Shown here one piece after another: positions 55,435 through 64,000 of a stretch of 64,000 nt of DNA. The position numbers and the translations under genes were made by a program. The DNA comes from Luteimonas fraxinea (lineage in GTDB: Bacteria; Pseudomonadota; Gammaproteobacteria; Xanthomonadales; Xanthomonadaceae). How positions within the stretch are numbered: position 1 is the first letter of the stretch; each line of letters opens with the position of its first letter. The stretch lies in NCBI RefSeq assembly GCF_021233355.1, contig NZ_CP089507.1, positions 2,295,001 to 2,359,000 on the forward strand. Direction: 5' to 3'. The notes below the pieces were generated by a model, which saw nothing but the letters and a program-made list of their open reading frames with translations, was not told where the DNA came from and made no database searches.

Positions 55435-55450
55435 GATACGGCTCCGTATC
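55435..55450. promoter_or_regulatory. Palindromic operator for the TetR regulator
   Basis: GATACGG-CT-CCGTATC, perfect 7-bp arms, in the 75-bp divergent spacer and inside an AT-rich stretch (TATACCAATCAGTTCTGAAA) where both promoters should lie. Symmetry and position fit TetR-type repression; the link to the regulator is inferred. Confidence 0.65.
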
Positions 55451-55471
55451 CCCATTTGCTGGACGGTCGCC

Positions 55472-56620
55472 ATGCGCCGCCTGACCCTGCTTCGCCCCTC
55501 CCGCCTCGCGTTGCCGGTGCTCGCCGCCTGCACGCTGGCACTGGCTGCCTGCGGCGACCGCACTGCACCCGAACCGGTGGCGCGCCCGGTGCTCGTGGTC
55601 ACGCCGGCATCGGCAGCCGACAGTGGCGCGGCCGCATTCCCCGGCGAAATTCGCGCCCGAGAGGAAAGCACGCTGGCGTTCCAGGTGGGCGGGCAACTCT
55701 TGCGACGCGATGTCGACGCCGGCGCGCATGTGCGGCGCGGCCAGGTGCTGGCCGAGATCGATCCCGGCGATCTGCGGCTGCAGCAGCAGTCGGCGCAGGC
55801 GCAGGTCGCATCGGCCGAGGCCGAATACGCGCGCACCCGCACCGATCGCGCGCGCTACGCCGCACTCGTCGACCAGCAGCTGATCAGCCGTTCGCAGATG
55901 GACGCGCAGGACGCGGCCTACACCGCGGCGCAGGCGCAGCTGCGCGCCGCACGCGCGCAGGCGGATGTCGCCGGCAACCAGGCGGGCTACACGCAATTGC
56001 GCGCGCCGCGCGATGGCGTCATCGCCAGCCGTGAGGCCGAAGCCGGGCAGGTGGTCGCCGCGGGCCAGGCGATCTTCATGCTGGCCGGCGACGACGGCCG
56101 CGAAGTCGCGATCGCGTTGCCGGAATCGCGCATCGCCGGATTCGCGATCGGTCAGCCGGCGCAGATCGAACTGTGGAACCGGCCGGGCGTGCGCGTGCCG
56201 GGCACGATCCGCGAGATCGCCGCGGCCGCCGATCCGCAGGCCCGCACCTACGCCGCGCGTGTGGCGATCGTCGACGATGCGGTCGAAGGCCTCGAACTCG
56301 GGCAGAGCGCCCGCGTGTATCTCGCCGCGGCGACATCGGACACCGATCTGCAGGTGCCGCTGACCGCGATCCAGCCGGGCGCGGATGGCGGCAAGGCAGT
56401 CTGGGTCGTCGATCGCGCCGAGGGCACACTGCGTTCGGTACCGGTGGAGACCGGTCCGTATGGCGCACGCAGCGTGCCGGTGCTGTCCGGTCTTGCGGCC
56501 GATGCTCTGGTGGTCGCGGCCGGCGGGCATCTGCTGCGCGAAGGCCAGCGGGTGACGCCGGTGGATCGCGAGAACCGTCCCGTGCAGCTGCAGGCGGCGC
56601 AGCCGGCGGCAGCCGAATGA
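55472..56620 (+). CDS. Efflux RND transporter periplasmic adaptor (MFP) lipoprotein
   Basis: 382 aa. Lipobox LAAC (C27), then biotinyl-lipoyl-like FPGEIRAREESTLAFQVGGQ (about 57-76), alpha-hairpin (about 105-180) with QQQSAQAQVASAEAEYAR, second lipoyl half TQLRAPRDGVIASREAEAGQ, and a beta-barrel/membrane-proximal end. Links the inner-membrane pump to TolC. The RND permease starts 49 bp after its stop. Substrate not predictable. Confidence 0.93.
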   Translation: MRRLTLLRPSRLALPVLAACTLALAACGDRTAPEPVARPVLVVTPASAADSGAAAFPGEIRAREESTLAFQVGGQLLRRDVDAGAHVRRGQVLAEIDPGDLRLQQQSAQAQVASAEAEYARTRTDRARYAALVDQQLISRSQMDAQDAAYTAAQAQLRAARAQADVAGNQAGYTQLRAPRDGVIASREAEAGQVVAAGQAIFMLAGDDGREVAIALPESRIAGFAIGQPAQIELWNRPGVRVPGTIREIAAAADPQARTYAARVAIVDDAVEGLELGQSARVYLAAATSDTDLQVPLTAIQPGADGGKAVWVVDRAEGTLRSVPVETGPYGARSVPVLSGLAADALVVAAGGHLLREGQRVTPVDRENRPVQLQAAQPAAAE

Positions 56621-56669
56621 ACCCGCACACCCTGGCAGGACACGTGACGCGCGCGCAGGCGGTGCAGCG

Positions 56670-59600
56670 ATGAGCCGGTTCAATCTCTCCGAATGGGCGC
56701 TCGGCAACCGCACGCTGGTGCTCTACATGATGCTGGTCGTCGCGGTGGCCGGCATTTTCTCGTACGGCCGCCTCGGCCAGTCCGAGGATCCGCCCTTCAC
56801 CTTCAAGGCGATGGTGATCCAGACCCAGTGGCCGGGCGCGACCGCCGACCAGGTCTCGCAGCAGGTCACCGAGCGGATCGAGCGCAAGCTGATGGAGACC
56901 GGCGACTACGAATTCGTGCGTTCGTATTCGCGGCCCGGCGAATCGCAGGTGATCTTCTTCGCCCGCGATTCGATGCGTTCGAGCGAGATTCCCGATCTCT
57001 GGTACCAGGTGCGCAAGAAGGTCGCCGATCTGCGACCTTCGCTGCCGCAGGACATCGTCGGCCCGTTCTTTAACGACGAATTCGGCGACACCTTCGGCAA
57101 CATCTACGCGCTGACGGGCGAGGGCTTCGACTACGCGATCAAGAAGGACTATGCAGATCGCATCCAGCGCGAGCTGCAGCTGGTCGACGATGTCGGCAAG
57201 GTCGAACTGGTCGGTCTGCAGGACGAAAAGGTCTGGATCGAAGTCAGCAACACGCGACTGGCGACGCTCGGCATTCCGATGGCGGCCGTGCAACAGGCGC
57301 TGGCGGAACAGAACGCGCTGGTGCCGGCGGGCTTCTTCGAAACCGATAGCGCGCGCGTGCAGTTGCGCGTCGATGGCGCATTCGAATCAGTGGATGCGAT
57401 CCGCGACTTCCCGATCCGCGCGGGCGATCGCACTGTGCGCCTCGGCGACATCGCGACTGTCGAGCGCGGCTTCGCCGATCCAGCCGCGCCGCGCATGCGC
57501 TTCATGGGCGAGGACGCGATCGGCATCGCCGTGGCGATGCACGACGGCGGCGACATCCTCAAGCTCGGCACGCGACTCGAAAACGAGTTCGCGCGGTTGC
57601 AGGAAACGCTGCCGGCCGGCATGGCGCTGCGCAAGGTCTCCGACCAGCCACGCGCGGTGCGCGATTCGGTGGGCGAGTTCGTCAAGGTGCTGGCCGAGGC
57701 GGTGATCATCGTGCTGCTGGTGAGCTTCGTCTCTCTGGGCTTCCGCACCGGACTCGTGGTCGCGGTGTCGATTCCGCTGGTGCTGGCGATGACTTTCATC
57801 GCGATGGATCAGTTCGACATCGGCCTGCACAAGATTTCGCTCGGCGCGCTGGTGCTCGCGCTGGGACTGATGGTGGACGACGCGATCATCGCGGTGGAGA
57901 TGATGGCCATCCGCATGGAACAGGGCGACAGCCGGCTCGCGGCGGCGAGTTACGCCTGGACGCATACCGCGTTCCCGATGCTGACCGGCACGCTGGTCAC
58001 CGCGGCCGGCTTCCTGCCGATCGCGACTGCTGCGTCGAGTACCGGCGAGTACACGCGCTCACTGTTCGAAGTGGTGACGATTGCGCTGGTCGTGTCCTGG
58101 ATCGCCGCGGTGTTGTTCATTCCGCTGCTCGGCGAGAAGATGCTGCCCGATCTCGCGAACCCGCAGCCGCCGCGCCCCGGTTCGCTGCCCGCGCGCTGGC
58201 GCGACACGCGCAGCCGCATGGCCGTGCGCTGGCCGCGGCTCGCGTTCGCACTGGCGCCGAAGGATCCGCAGGCGCATGACCATGATCCCTATCAGCGTCC
58301 CTTCTACCGGCGCTTCCGCGGGTTGCTGGACTGGTCGCTGACCCATCGCTGGATCGTCATCGCTGCGACGGCCGCGCTGTTCGTCGCGTCGCTGCTGCTG
58401 TTCCGGTTCGTTCCGCAGCAGTTCTTCCCCGATTCGACGCGACTGGAGCTGATGGTCGATGTGGAACTCGCCGAAGGCAGTTCGCTACGCGCGACCGAGG
58501 CGGCGGCCGCGCGTCTCGATGCCTTGCTTGCGACACGCGAGGGCGTCGACAACCGCGTGGTCTATGTCGGCACCGGCTCGCCGCGTTTCTATCTGCCGCT
58601 CGACCAGCAGCTGCCGCAGGCCAACTTCGCCCAGTTCGTCGTCGCCACGACCGATGTCGAAGCGCGCGAGCAGATCCGCGTCTGGCTGACCGACGAGGTC
58701 GCGCCGCAGTTCCCCGAACTGCAGTTGCGCGTGACGCGACTCGAAACCGGGCCGCCGGTCGGCTACCCGGTGCAGCTGCGTGTCTCGGGCGAGCACGTCG
58801 AACGCGTACGCGGCATTGCCGATGCGATCGCCAACGAGGTGCGCACGAACCCGAACGTCGCCAACGTCAATCTGGACTGGGACGAACCCAGCCGCATCGT
58901 GCGCCTGGTCGTCGATCAGGAGCGCGCGCGCGTGCTCGGCGTGAGTTCGCAGAACCTCGCGCAGTTCCTGTCGAGCTCGCTGTCAGGCCTGCAGGTCAGC
59001 ACGTATCGCGAAGGCAACGAACTGATCGGCATCGTGATGCGCGGGCCGGATGACGAACGCGGCCAGCTCGACATGCTCGAGAGTCTCGCGATTCCGACAT
59101 CCAACGGGCAGTCGGTGCCGCTGGGCCAGGTCGCGCGGCTGGAGCCGACGTTCGAGGACGGCATCATCTGGCACCGCGACCGGTTGCCGACGATTACCGT
59201 GCGCGCCGATATCCGCGGCGACGTGACGGCGCCGACGGTCGTCGCGCAGATCCTGCCGACGCTCGACGGCATTCGCGAGTCGATGCCGGACGGTTACCGG
59301 CTGGAAACCGGCGGCACGGTCGAGGATTCCAGCAAGGGCCAGGATTCGATCAAGGCCGGTCTGCCGCTGTTCCTGTTCGTCGTCGTGTCGCTGTTGATGC
59401 TTCAGCTGCGCAGTTTCTCGCGCACCGCGCTGGTGCTGCTGACCGCGCCCCTGGGCATGATCGGCGTGACCCTGTTCCTGCTGGTGTTCCGCGTGCCGTT
59501 CGGGTTCGTCGCGATGCTCGGCACGATCGCGCTGGCCGGCATGATCATGCGCAACTCGATCATTCTCGTGGACCAGATCGAACAGGACATCGCCGCCGGC

Positions 59601-59837
59601 CACGCGCGCTGGGACGCGGTGATCGACGCGACAGTGCGCCGTTTCCGCCCGATCGTGCTGACTGCGCTCGCCGCGATCCTGGCGATGATCCCGCTGTCGC
59701 GCAGTGTGTTCTTCGGCCCGATGGCGGTCGCGATCATGGGCGGCCTCACCGTGGCCACGCTGCTGACGCTGACGTTCCTGCCGGCGCTGTATGCGGCGTG
59801 GTTCAAGGTGAATCGGGACGAAGACGCGCGCGCCTGA
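56670..59837 (+). CDS. Efflux RND transporter permease subunit
   Basis: 1055 aa, normal for the HAE1 group. TM1 near LYMMLVVAVAGIFSYG, two large periplasmic loops, 12 helices. The proton-relay Asp is in TM4 (LVLALGLMVDDAIIAVEMMA, about 390-409). Proton-driven drug/solvent efflux as a trimer with the adaptor and TolC. Motifs resemble the VexK/MexK-like branch more than AcrB: it starts MSRFNLSEWALGNRTLVLYM. Convergent with the toxin-antitoxin genes. Confidence 0.94.
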   Translation: MSRFNLSEWALGNRTLVLYMMLVVAVAGIFSYGRLGQSEDPPFTFKAMVIQTQWPGATADQVSQQVTERIERKLMETGDYEFVRSYSRPGESQVIFFARDSMRSSEIPDLWYQVRKKVADLRPSLPQDIVGPFFNDEFGDTFGNIYALTGEGFDYAIKKDYADRIQRELQLVDDVGKVELVGLQDEKVWIEVSNTRLATLGIPMAAVQQALAEQNALVPAGFFETDSARVQLRVDGAFESVDAIRDFPIRAGDRTVRLGDIATVERGFADPAAPRMRFMGEDAIGIAVAMHDGGDILKLGTRLENEFARLQETLPAGMALRKVSDQPRAVRDSVGEFVKVLAEAVIIVLLVSFVSLGFRTGLVVAVSIPLVLAMTFIAMDQFDIGLHKISLGALVLALGLMVDDAIIAVEMMAIRMEQGDSRLAAASYAWTHTAFPMLTGTLVTAAGFLPIATAASSTGEYTRSLFEVVTIALVVSWIAAVLFIPLLGEKMLPDLANPQPPRPGSLPARWRDTRSRMAVRWPRLAFALAPKDPQAHDHDPYQRPFYRRFRGLLDWSLTHRWIVIAATAALFVASLLLFRFVPQQFFPDSTRLELMVDVELAEGSSLRATEAAAARLDALLATREGVDNRVVYVGTGSPRFYLPLDQQLPQANFAQFVVATTDVEAREQIRVWLTDEVAPQFPELQLRVTRLETGPPVGYPVQLRVSGEHVERVRGIADAIANEVRTNPNVANVNLDWDEPSRIVRLVVDQERARVLGVSSQNLAQFLSSSLSGLQVSTYREGNELIGIVMRGPDDERGQLDMLESLAIPTSNGQSVPLGQVARLEPTFEDGIIWHRDRLPTITVRADIRGDVTAPTVVAQILPTLDGIRESMPDGYRLETGGTVEDSSKGQDSIKAGLPLFLFVVVSLLMLQLRSFSRTALVLLTAPLGMIGVTLFLLVFRVPFGFVAMLGTIALAGMIMRNSIILVDQIEQDIAAGHARWDAVIDATVRRFRPIVLTALAAILAMIPLSRSVFFGPMAVAIMGGLTVATLLTLTFLPALYAAWFKVNRDEDARA

Positions 59838-59853
59838 CCGGCGCGCGCGTGTC

Positions 59854-60246
59854 TCACATCGGTCGAGCGCGCTCGCGTAGCCAGGCGGCGAGCTCGACTT
59901 CGTCCAGCTCGCCAGCGGCCAATGCCATCCAGGTCAAGTAGCGATCCTCCTGTGACGCGTCGAGATCGATGCCATTAAGCCGCAGGAACAGCAAAGCGGC
60001 GACGAGCGACGTGCGCTTGTTGCCGTCGACGAACGGATGCAGATGCGCGATGCCGTGCGCGTAAGCCGCCGCGAGTGCATGGATGTCCGGCGGTGGATCA
60101 CCGTAGCTCGCAAGTTGCAGTGGCTTCGCCAGTGCCGTCTCGAAGAGGCTGCGATCGCGGATCCCGCTGGCGCCACCGTGTTCGGACAGCTGGGCGAGAT
60201 GGATGGCCTCGACGACGAGCGGCTGCAGCCAGACGACCTCGCTCAC
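59854..60246 (-). CDS. Type II toxin, death-on-curing (Doc/Fic) family
   Basis: 130 aa from GTG 60246 (MSEVVWLQPLVVEAIHLAQL). Fic core HPFVDGNKR at 70-78, the Doc version of HxFx(D/E)GNKR with Asp in the variable position. Doc phosphorylates EF-Tu and stops translation. Start and stop codons overlap as GTGA with the upstream antitoxin, so they are co-translated. Length equals P1 Doc (126 aa). Confidence 0.9.
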   Translation of the reverse strand: MSEVVWLQPLVVEAIHLAQLSEHGGASGIRDRSLFETALAKPLQLASYGDPPPDIHALAAAYAHGIAHLHPFVDGNKRTSLVAALLFLRLNGIDLDASQEDRYLTWMALAAGELDEVELAAWLRERARPM

Positions 60247-60467
60247 TTGGCGAGCTGGCGCAGCACATCCCGGTTCTCGCGCATCACCTTGCGCGCGACC
60301 TCCATCTGCCGCTCGAACTCCGCGTCGTATGCCGAGATGAGATAGCCGCCCGGCGCCTCGCTCAGATGCAGCGAATCGCCTGCCTCCAGACGCAGGTTCG
60401 ACAGGATTTCCTTCGGCAGCACGACGCCGACCGAATTGCCGATGCGGGTGAGCTTGAGCGCGGTCAT
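60243..60467 (-). CDS. AbrB/MazE/SpoVT-family antitoxin
   Basis: 74 aa. Swapped-hairpin DNA-binding domain: MTALKLTRIGNSVGVVLPKE (1-20) with the typical IGNSxGVVLPKE signature, then RLEAGDSLHLSEAPGGYLI, and a helical C-terminal tail (about 48-74) that should bind the toxin. Partner of the Doc gene with a 4-bp overlap. Classical P1 Doc pairs with Phd; AbrB-type partners are the common chromosomal alternative. Likely represses its own promoter via the palindrome at 60480-60503. Confidence 0.9.
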   Translation of the reverse strand: MTALKLTRIGNSVGVVLPKEILSNLRLEAGDSLHLSEAPGGYLISAYDAEFERQMEVARKVMRENRDVLRQLAK

Positions 60468-60479
60468 GTGGAGACTCCA

Positions 60480-60503
60480 GCGTTAGTACGGATGTAATTA
60501 CGC
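60480..60503. promoter_or_regulatory. Putative operator of the AbrB-Doc module
   Basis: Imperfect palindrome GCGTTAGTAC-GGAT-GTAATTACGC (two mismatches per arm), 13 bp before the antitoxin ATG. Contains the self-complementary GTAATTAC. AbrB-type antitoxins repress from such sites; inferred from symmetry. Confidence 0.5.
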
Positions 60504-60582
60504 GCTGGCGCAGGCTGCGTGTCAAGACAGAGCCGATCCATCGTTCAGCAGATGTGCTTTGCCGGCGTGTGGTGCCCCTCGC

Positions 60583-60972
60583 TCAGCGACCACTCGCCGC
60601 CTTTCGCACTTCAGACGCAACGCGCGCCTTCACCTGATCAGTGGCACGGCTGTCAGGCCCGCTGTAGTCGAAGGCCTGGATCACGAACGCGGTGTGGTCG
60701 CCGGCGCTCAGGCAGTAAGAGACCAGCGCACGTCCACCACCGGCGGGGCCGGACACATGCGTCGCCAGCGTGCCTTGATCGTTCTGGCTGCGGGTGACGT
60801 AACCGACCGCGGCCGCGCCGCGTGCGAGCGCGGCGTGGCACGCCTTGACGCTTAACTGCGTCGCCGGAAACCGGTCGACGTCATAGCCGAGGCTGAAATC
60901 GTCGGCGGATGCAGACGCTGACGGCGCGAGCGCGGCAGCGGAGAGCAGGGCGATCAGGCACACGTGCTTCAT
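60583..60972 (-). CDS. Small exported hypothetical protein, DUF6180-like
   Basis: 129 aa from ATG 60972. Signal peptide MKHVCLIALLSAAALAPSAS cut near ASADDF. Mature part FSLGYDVDRFPATQLSVKAC, then LATHVSGPAGGGRALVSYC, with two cysteines positioned for a disulfide. Recalls small DUF6180-type proteins of Pseudomonads and Xanthomonads; the name is tentative. Function unknown. Confidence 0.7.
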   Translation of the reverse strand: MKHVCLIALLSAAALAPSASASADDFSLGYDVDRFPATQLSVKACHAALARGAAAVGYVTRSQNDQGTLATHVSGPAGGGRALVSYCLSAGDHTAFVIQAFDYSGPDSRATDQVKARVASEVRKAASGR

Positions 60973-61019
60973 GGATAGCCTCCTCGTGACGAACGGACAG
61001 CGGTGGCGCGACGCGTGTA

Positions 61020-62228
61020 TCAGGCGCGGATGAACACCTCGACCCGCCGGTTGAGCTGACGGCCGCCGGGATTGTCCTGGCCGTCGAGCACGTTGGGCGC
61101 CACCGGTTGCGATTCGCCGAAGCCACGCGCACCGATGTCGCCTGCGACGCCGCGCGTCTGCAGCGCATTGCGTACCGCGTCGGCGCGGCGTTCGGACAGC
61201 GACTGGTTGTAGGCGTCATCACCCTTGGCATCGGTGTGGCCACGAACTTCCATGCCGCTGTGTTGGACTGCCTGCAATGCGGTGGCGAACACGTCGAGCG
61301 TCTGCGCGGCATCCGGGCGGATGTCGGACTTGTCAAAGTCGAACAGCACACGCTCGTCGAGCGTGACCACGTAGCCGCAGGGCGCACCGGGCGGCGCGAA
61401 CGTCTGCAGCGGCGGGAAGCGGCCGGCCGGCGCGACGCGTGGCATCGGCGGCATCTTCACCGGGCGCGCGGGCGGGCCGATGGTGCCGGTGCCATCGCCG
61501 TTGTTGGTGATCAGACCATGCGGCCCGTTCCATGTGCCGGAGCCGTCGGCCTCGATGCGCACCAGGCCATCGGGACCGTTCCAGCTGCCGCTGCCGTCAC
61601 CGTTCGATGTGATCAGGCCGCTCTCGCCATTCCAAGTGCCGCCGCCTTTGCCGTCGAGACGGATCAGACCGGATTTCCCGTTGTAGGTGCCCGAGCCGTC
61701 AGCTTCGACGCGCACGATCGCCTCGCTGCCGTCCGGCTCCGCGATGCCGTTGATCGTGCCGCTGCCGTCCGCATTGACGGTGAAGAGTCCGCCTTCGAAG
61801 TTCGCGGTACCGCTGCCATCAGGTTCGAGCTTGAAGATGCCGGCATCGCTGTTGCGCACGAGGGCGCCCGTCTCGTCGATGCGGGTGATGCCGCTGCGGT
61901 CGATCAGCGCGCCATCCACATCGCAGCGCGCGGGCCTGACGCTGATGCCGGCGACTGGATCAAGGATCGCGGCCATCGATCCTTCCAGTGCGCGCTGGGC
62001 CGGCGTGACGCCGACGATCTCGGGGACGACGATCGGCGGAATCACCGGCATGTCGGGCACTGCGGGATCGGAGGCGGTGGATGCGTCCTGCGCATCCCCG
62101 GTCACGCCCGCCGCTGCATCCGCCATCGGCGCATCGTCCTGCGCCGGAACGGGCGTCGGAGCTCGCGCGCAGCCTGCGAGCGCCACGCCCACTACACAAA
62201 ACATCATTCCGGTCCGAAATGTCTGCAT
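61020..62228 (-). CDS. OmpA-family lipoprotein with internal tandem repeats
   Basis: 402 aa from ATG 62228 (MQTFRTGMMFCVVGVALAGC, lipobox LAGC with C20); an alternative start at 62309 would hide the signal. Pro/Ala-rich linker (about 20-65), a region with about seven degenerate 15-18-residue repeats of the form GL(I/V)R(I/L)EADGSGTWNGP (about 125-250), then a C-terminal OmpA peptidoglycan-binding domain (about 290-402) with RVLFDFDKSDIRPDAAQTLD, VRGHTDAKGDDAYNQSLSER and NRRVEVFIRA. Tethers the outer membrane to peptidoglycan; the repeat part may project or bind something. Confidence 0.9.
   Translation of the reverse strand: MQTFRTGMMFCVVGVALAGCARAPTPVPAQDDAPMADAAAGVTGDAQDASTASDPAVPDMPVIPPIVVPEIVGVTPAQRALEGSMAAILDPVAGISVRPARCDVDGALIDRSGITRIDETGALVRNSDAGIFKLEPDGSGTANFEGGLFTVNADGSGTINGIAEPDGSEAIVRVEADGSGTYNGKSGLIRLDGKGGGTWNGESGLITSNGDGSGSWNGPDGLVRIEADGSGTWNGPHGLITNNGDGTGTIGPPARPVKMPPMPRVAPAGRFPPLQTFAPPGAPCGYVVTLDERVLFDFDKSDIRPDAAQTLDVFATALQAVQHSGMEVRGHTDAKGDDAYNQSLSERRADAVRNALQTRGVAGDIGARGFGESQPVAPNVLDGQDNPGGRQLNRRVEVFIRA
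61480..61850 (-). repeat. Tandem coding repeat within the OmpA-family gene
   Basis: About seven units of roughly 45-54 bp. Each encodes a (E)ADGSGT(W/Y)NG-type turn. Units differ at several positions, so this is an old duplication series, not a recent slippage tract. Visible in protein as EPDGSGTANF, NADGSGTING, EADGSGTYNG, GKGGGTWNG, GDGSGSWNG, EADGSGTWNG, GDGTGTIG. Confidence 0.8.
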
Positions 62229-62298
62229 CCGTGTCGATCCTGCATCCGCGCCTGCGGGTTGCCGGATGGTAGGCAGGGGCCCGTTAGGGATGCGTTCT

Positions 62299-64000
62299 TC
62301 AGTCGCCAAGCATCGCCAGATTGCGCACCGCGCCCTTGTCGGCGCTGGTCGCGAGCAACGCGTACGCCTTTAGCGCAGCAGTGACCTTGCGTGGGCGCGC
62401 CTGCGCAGGTTTCCAGCCGAGTGCGTCCTGCGCATCGCGGCGTGCGGCCAGTTCGACGTCGTCGACCAACAGCTCGATGCGCCGTTGTGGAATGTCGATC
62501 CGGATGCGGTCGCCGTCGCGCACCAGTCCGATCGTGCCGCCCGCCGCCGCTTCCGGCGATGCGTGGCCGATCGACAGGCCGGAGGTGCCGCCGGAGAAAC
62601 GCCCGTCGGTCAGCAGCGCGCATTGTTTGCCGAGGCCTTTCGACTTCAGGTAACTCGTCGGATACAGCATCTCCTGCATGCCCGGCCCGCCCTTCGGGCC
62701 TTCGTAGCGGATCACCACCACGTCGCCCGCCTGCACCTCGTCGGCGAGGATGCCCTTCACCGCGGCGTCCTGGCTTTCGAACACTTTTGCCGTGCCTTCG
62801 AACACGTGGATCGACGCATCCACGCCCGCGGTCTTGACCACGCAACCATCGGGCGCGAGGTTGCCGCGCAGCACGGCGAGGCCACCTTCCTGCGAGTACG
62901 CGTGCGCGACATCGCGGATGCAGCCACCCGCGCGATCGTCGTCCAGCGTTTCCCAGCGCGTGGCCTGGCTGAAGGCGGTCTGGGTCGGAATGCCGGCAGG
63001 GCCGGCCTTGAAGAACGTGCGCACCGCGTCATCGTCGGTGACGGTGATGTCCCAGCGTGCGATGGCATCGCGCAGTGTGCGGCTGTGCACCGTCGGCTGG
63101 TCAACGTGCAGCAGTCCGCCACGCGCGAGCTCCCCCAGGATCGAGACGATGCCGCCGGCACGGTGCACGTCTTCCATGTGATAGGTCTGGATGTTCGGCG
63201 CGACCTTGCACAGCTGCGGCACGCGGCGCGACAGCCGGTCGATGTCGTGCAGATCGAAGTCGACTTCGGCCTCCTGCGCGGCGGCGAGCAGATGCAGGAT
63301 GGTGTTGGTCGAACCGCCCATTGCGATGTCGAGCGTCATCGCGTTCTCGAATGCCTCGAAGGTCGCGATGCCGCGTGGCAGTGCCGTCGGATCCTCCGCG
63401 CCGTACCAGCGATGGCAGAGTTCGACGACGGTGCGCGCGGCCTGCAGGAACAGCTGCTCGCGATCGGCATGCGTCGCCAGCATCGAACCGTTGCCCGGCA
63501 GGGCCAAGCCCAGCGCTTCGGTCAGGCAGTTCATCGAGTTGGCGGTGAACATGCCGCTGCAGGAACCGCAGGTCGGACACGCGCTGCGCTCGTAGGCCGC
63601 GACCTTTTCGTCGGAGGCGTCCGGATCGGCGGCGACGACCATCGCATCGACGAGATCGAGGCCGTGTTCCGACAGTGCCGTCTTGCCGGCCTCCATCGGT
63701 CCGCCGGACACGAACACCACAGGAATGTTCAAGCGCAGCGCGGCCATCAGCATGCCGGGCGTGATCTTGTCGCAGTTGGAGATGCACACCAGCGCGTCGG
63801 CGCAATGCGCGTTGGCCATGTACTCGACGGAGTCGGCGATGATCTCGCGGCTCGGCAGCGAGTACAGCATGCCGTCGTGGCCCATCGCGATGCCGTCGTC
63901 GACGGCGATGGTGTTGAACTCCTTCGCCACGCCGCCGACGCGCTCGATCTCGCGCGCGACCAGCTGGCCGATGTCCTTGAGATGCACGTGGCCCGGCACG
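62299..64000 (-). CDS. ilvD: Dihydroxy-acid dehydratase, 5' end outside window
   Basis: 566 codons are present; the full enzyme is about 612-616 aa, so roughly 48 N-terminal residues lie beyond base 64000 and the first Met-like codon in the window (VPGHVHLKD) is internal. IlvD makes 2-keto acids from dihydroxy acids for valine, leucine and isoleucine. Signatures: [20 protein letters not shown], Fe-S cysteine region [12 protein letters not shown] and [19 protein letters not shown], and late [20 protein letters not shown]. Upstream of the OmpA-like gene on the same strand. Confidence 0.96.
   Translation of the reverse strand, partial: VPGHVHLKDIGQLVAREIERVGGVAKEFNTIAVDDGIAMGHDGMLYSLPSREIIADSVEYMANAHCADALVCISNCDKITPGMLMAALRLNIPVVFVSGGPMEAGKTALSEHGLDLVDAMVVAADPDASDEKVAAYERSACPTCGSCSGMFTANSMNCLTEALGLALPGNGSMLATHADREQLFLQAARTVVELCHRWYGAEDPTALPRGIATFEAFENAMTLDIAMGGSTNTILHLLAAAQEAEVDFDLHDIDRLSRRVPQLCKVAPNIQTYHMEDVHRAGGIVSILGELARGGLLHVDQPTVHSRTLRDAIARWDITVTDDDAVRTFFKAGPAGIPTQTAFSQATRWETLDDDRAGGCIRDVAHAYSQEGGLAVLRGNLAPDGCVVKTAGVDASIHVFEGTAKVFESQDAAVKGILADEVQAGDVVVIRYEGPKGGPGMQEMLYPTSYLKSKGLGKQCALLTDGRFSGGTSGLSIGHASPEAAAGGTIGLVRDGDRIRIDIPQRRIELLVDDVELAARRDAQDALGWKPAQARPRKVTAALKAYALLATSADKGAVRNLAMLGD

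Overview
The window is about 64 kb of GC-rich DNA from a gammaproteobacterium, most likely Lysobacteraceae/Xanthomonadaceae (Lysobacter or Luteimonas type). This rests on the 23S/5S rRNA sequence, the strong GC3 bias that produces long antisense shadow ORFs, the protein families present, and dispersed intergenic repeats typical of that group. It looks like ordinary chromosome. I see no prophage, insertion sequence, CRISPR array, tRNA gene or replication origin.

Layout. 1-2 kb: 3' part of a 23S rRNA gene, the 5S rRNA gene and a strong terminator. 2-10.5 kb: a ModE-like HTH protein, a PatZ-type acyl-CoA-synthetase/GNAT acetyltransferase, a small KGG-type protein, dinB (Pol IV) convergent with dinG, and a YggN/DUF2884 protein. 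10.5-19 kb: an Rrf2 regulator divergent from a thioredoxin-reductase-like enzyme, a serine hydrolase, a KTSC-like protein, a large PAS hybrid histidine kinase downstream of a flavodoxin/DUF72 pair, and an MFS transporter. 19-25.4 kb: an FMN-binding stress protein with a histone-H1-like tail, two hypothetical proteins, a membrane-anchored EEP phosphatase, a bile-acid/sodium symporter-like protein, an aldo/keto reductase and an MscS channel. 25.5-33.3 kb: a respiratory block with a ferric-reductase/NOX-like flavocytochrome overlapping CtaG, a HemJ/CopD-like protein, and an operon for cytochrome oxidase subunit II, a fused subunit I+III, a small membrane protein and DUF2231. A large inverted-repeat element splits this block.

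33.5-36.5 kb: a radical-SAM DNA repair/modification protein followed by a DUF4130-UdgX fusion. 36.6-39 kb: small exported proteins (PepSY, single-TM, EF-hand) and a TspO-like membrane protein. 39-47.6 kb: oligopeptidase A, a CPA1 Na+/H+ antiporter, DUF2218, Gph, an ELM1-family protein, RutE-like nitroreductase, YceI, pirin and a CHCC zinc-finger protein. 47.6-52.5 kb: envelope genes (a GT4 glycosyltransferase, an O-antigen ligase, LpxL and WaaA). 52.5-60 kb: TolC with a Pcm-like methyltransferase, and a TetR-regulated MFP-RND efflux operon. 60-64 kb: a Doc toxin/AbrB antitoxin module, a small periplasmic protein, an OmpA-family lipoprotein with internal tandem repeats, and ilvD running off the window.

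Cooperating sets are the cytochrome oxidase operon with its assembly factor CtaG; the LPS cluster (GT, ligase, LpxL, WaaA); the TetR/MFP/RND pump, which probably uses the nearby TolC; and the radical-SAM/UdgX pair. The best leads for something poorly described are the radical-SAM/UdgX pair, the two-copy inverted element at 28.5-28.95 kb and the repeat-bearing OmpA lipoprotein. None of these is clearly an undescribed system from sequence alone.
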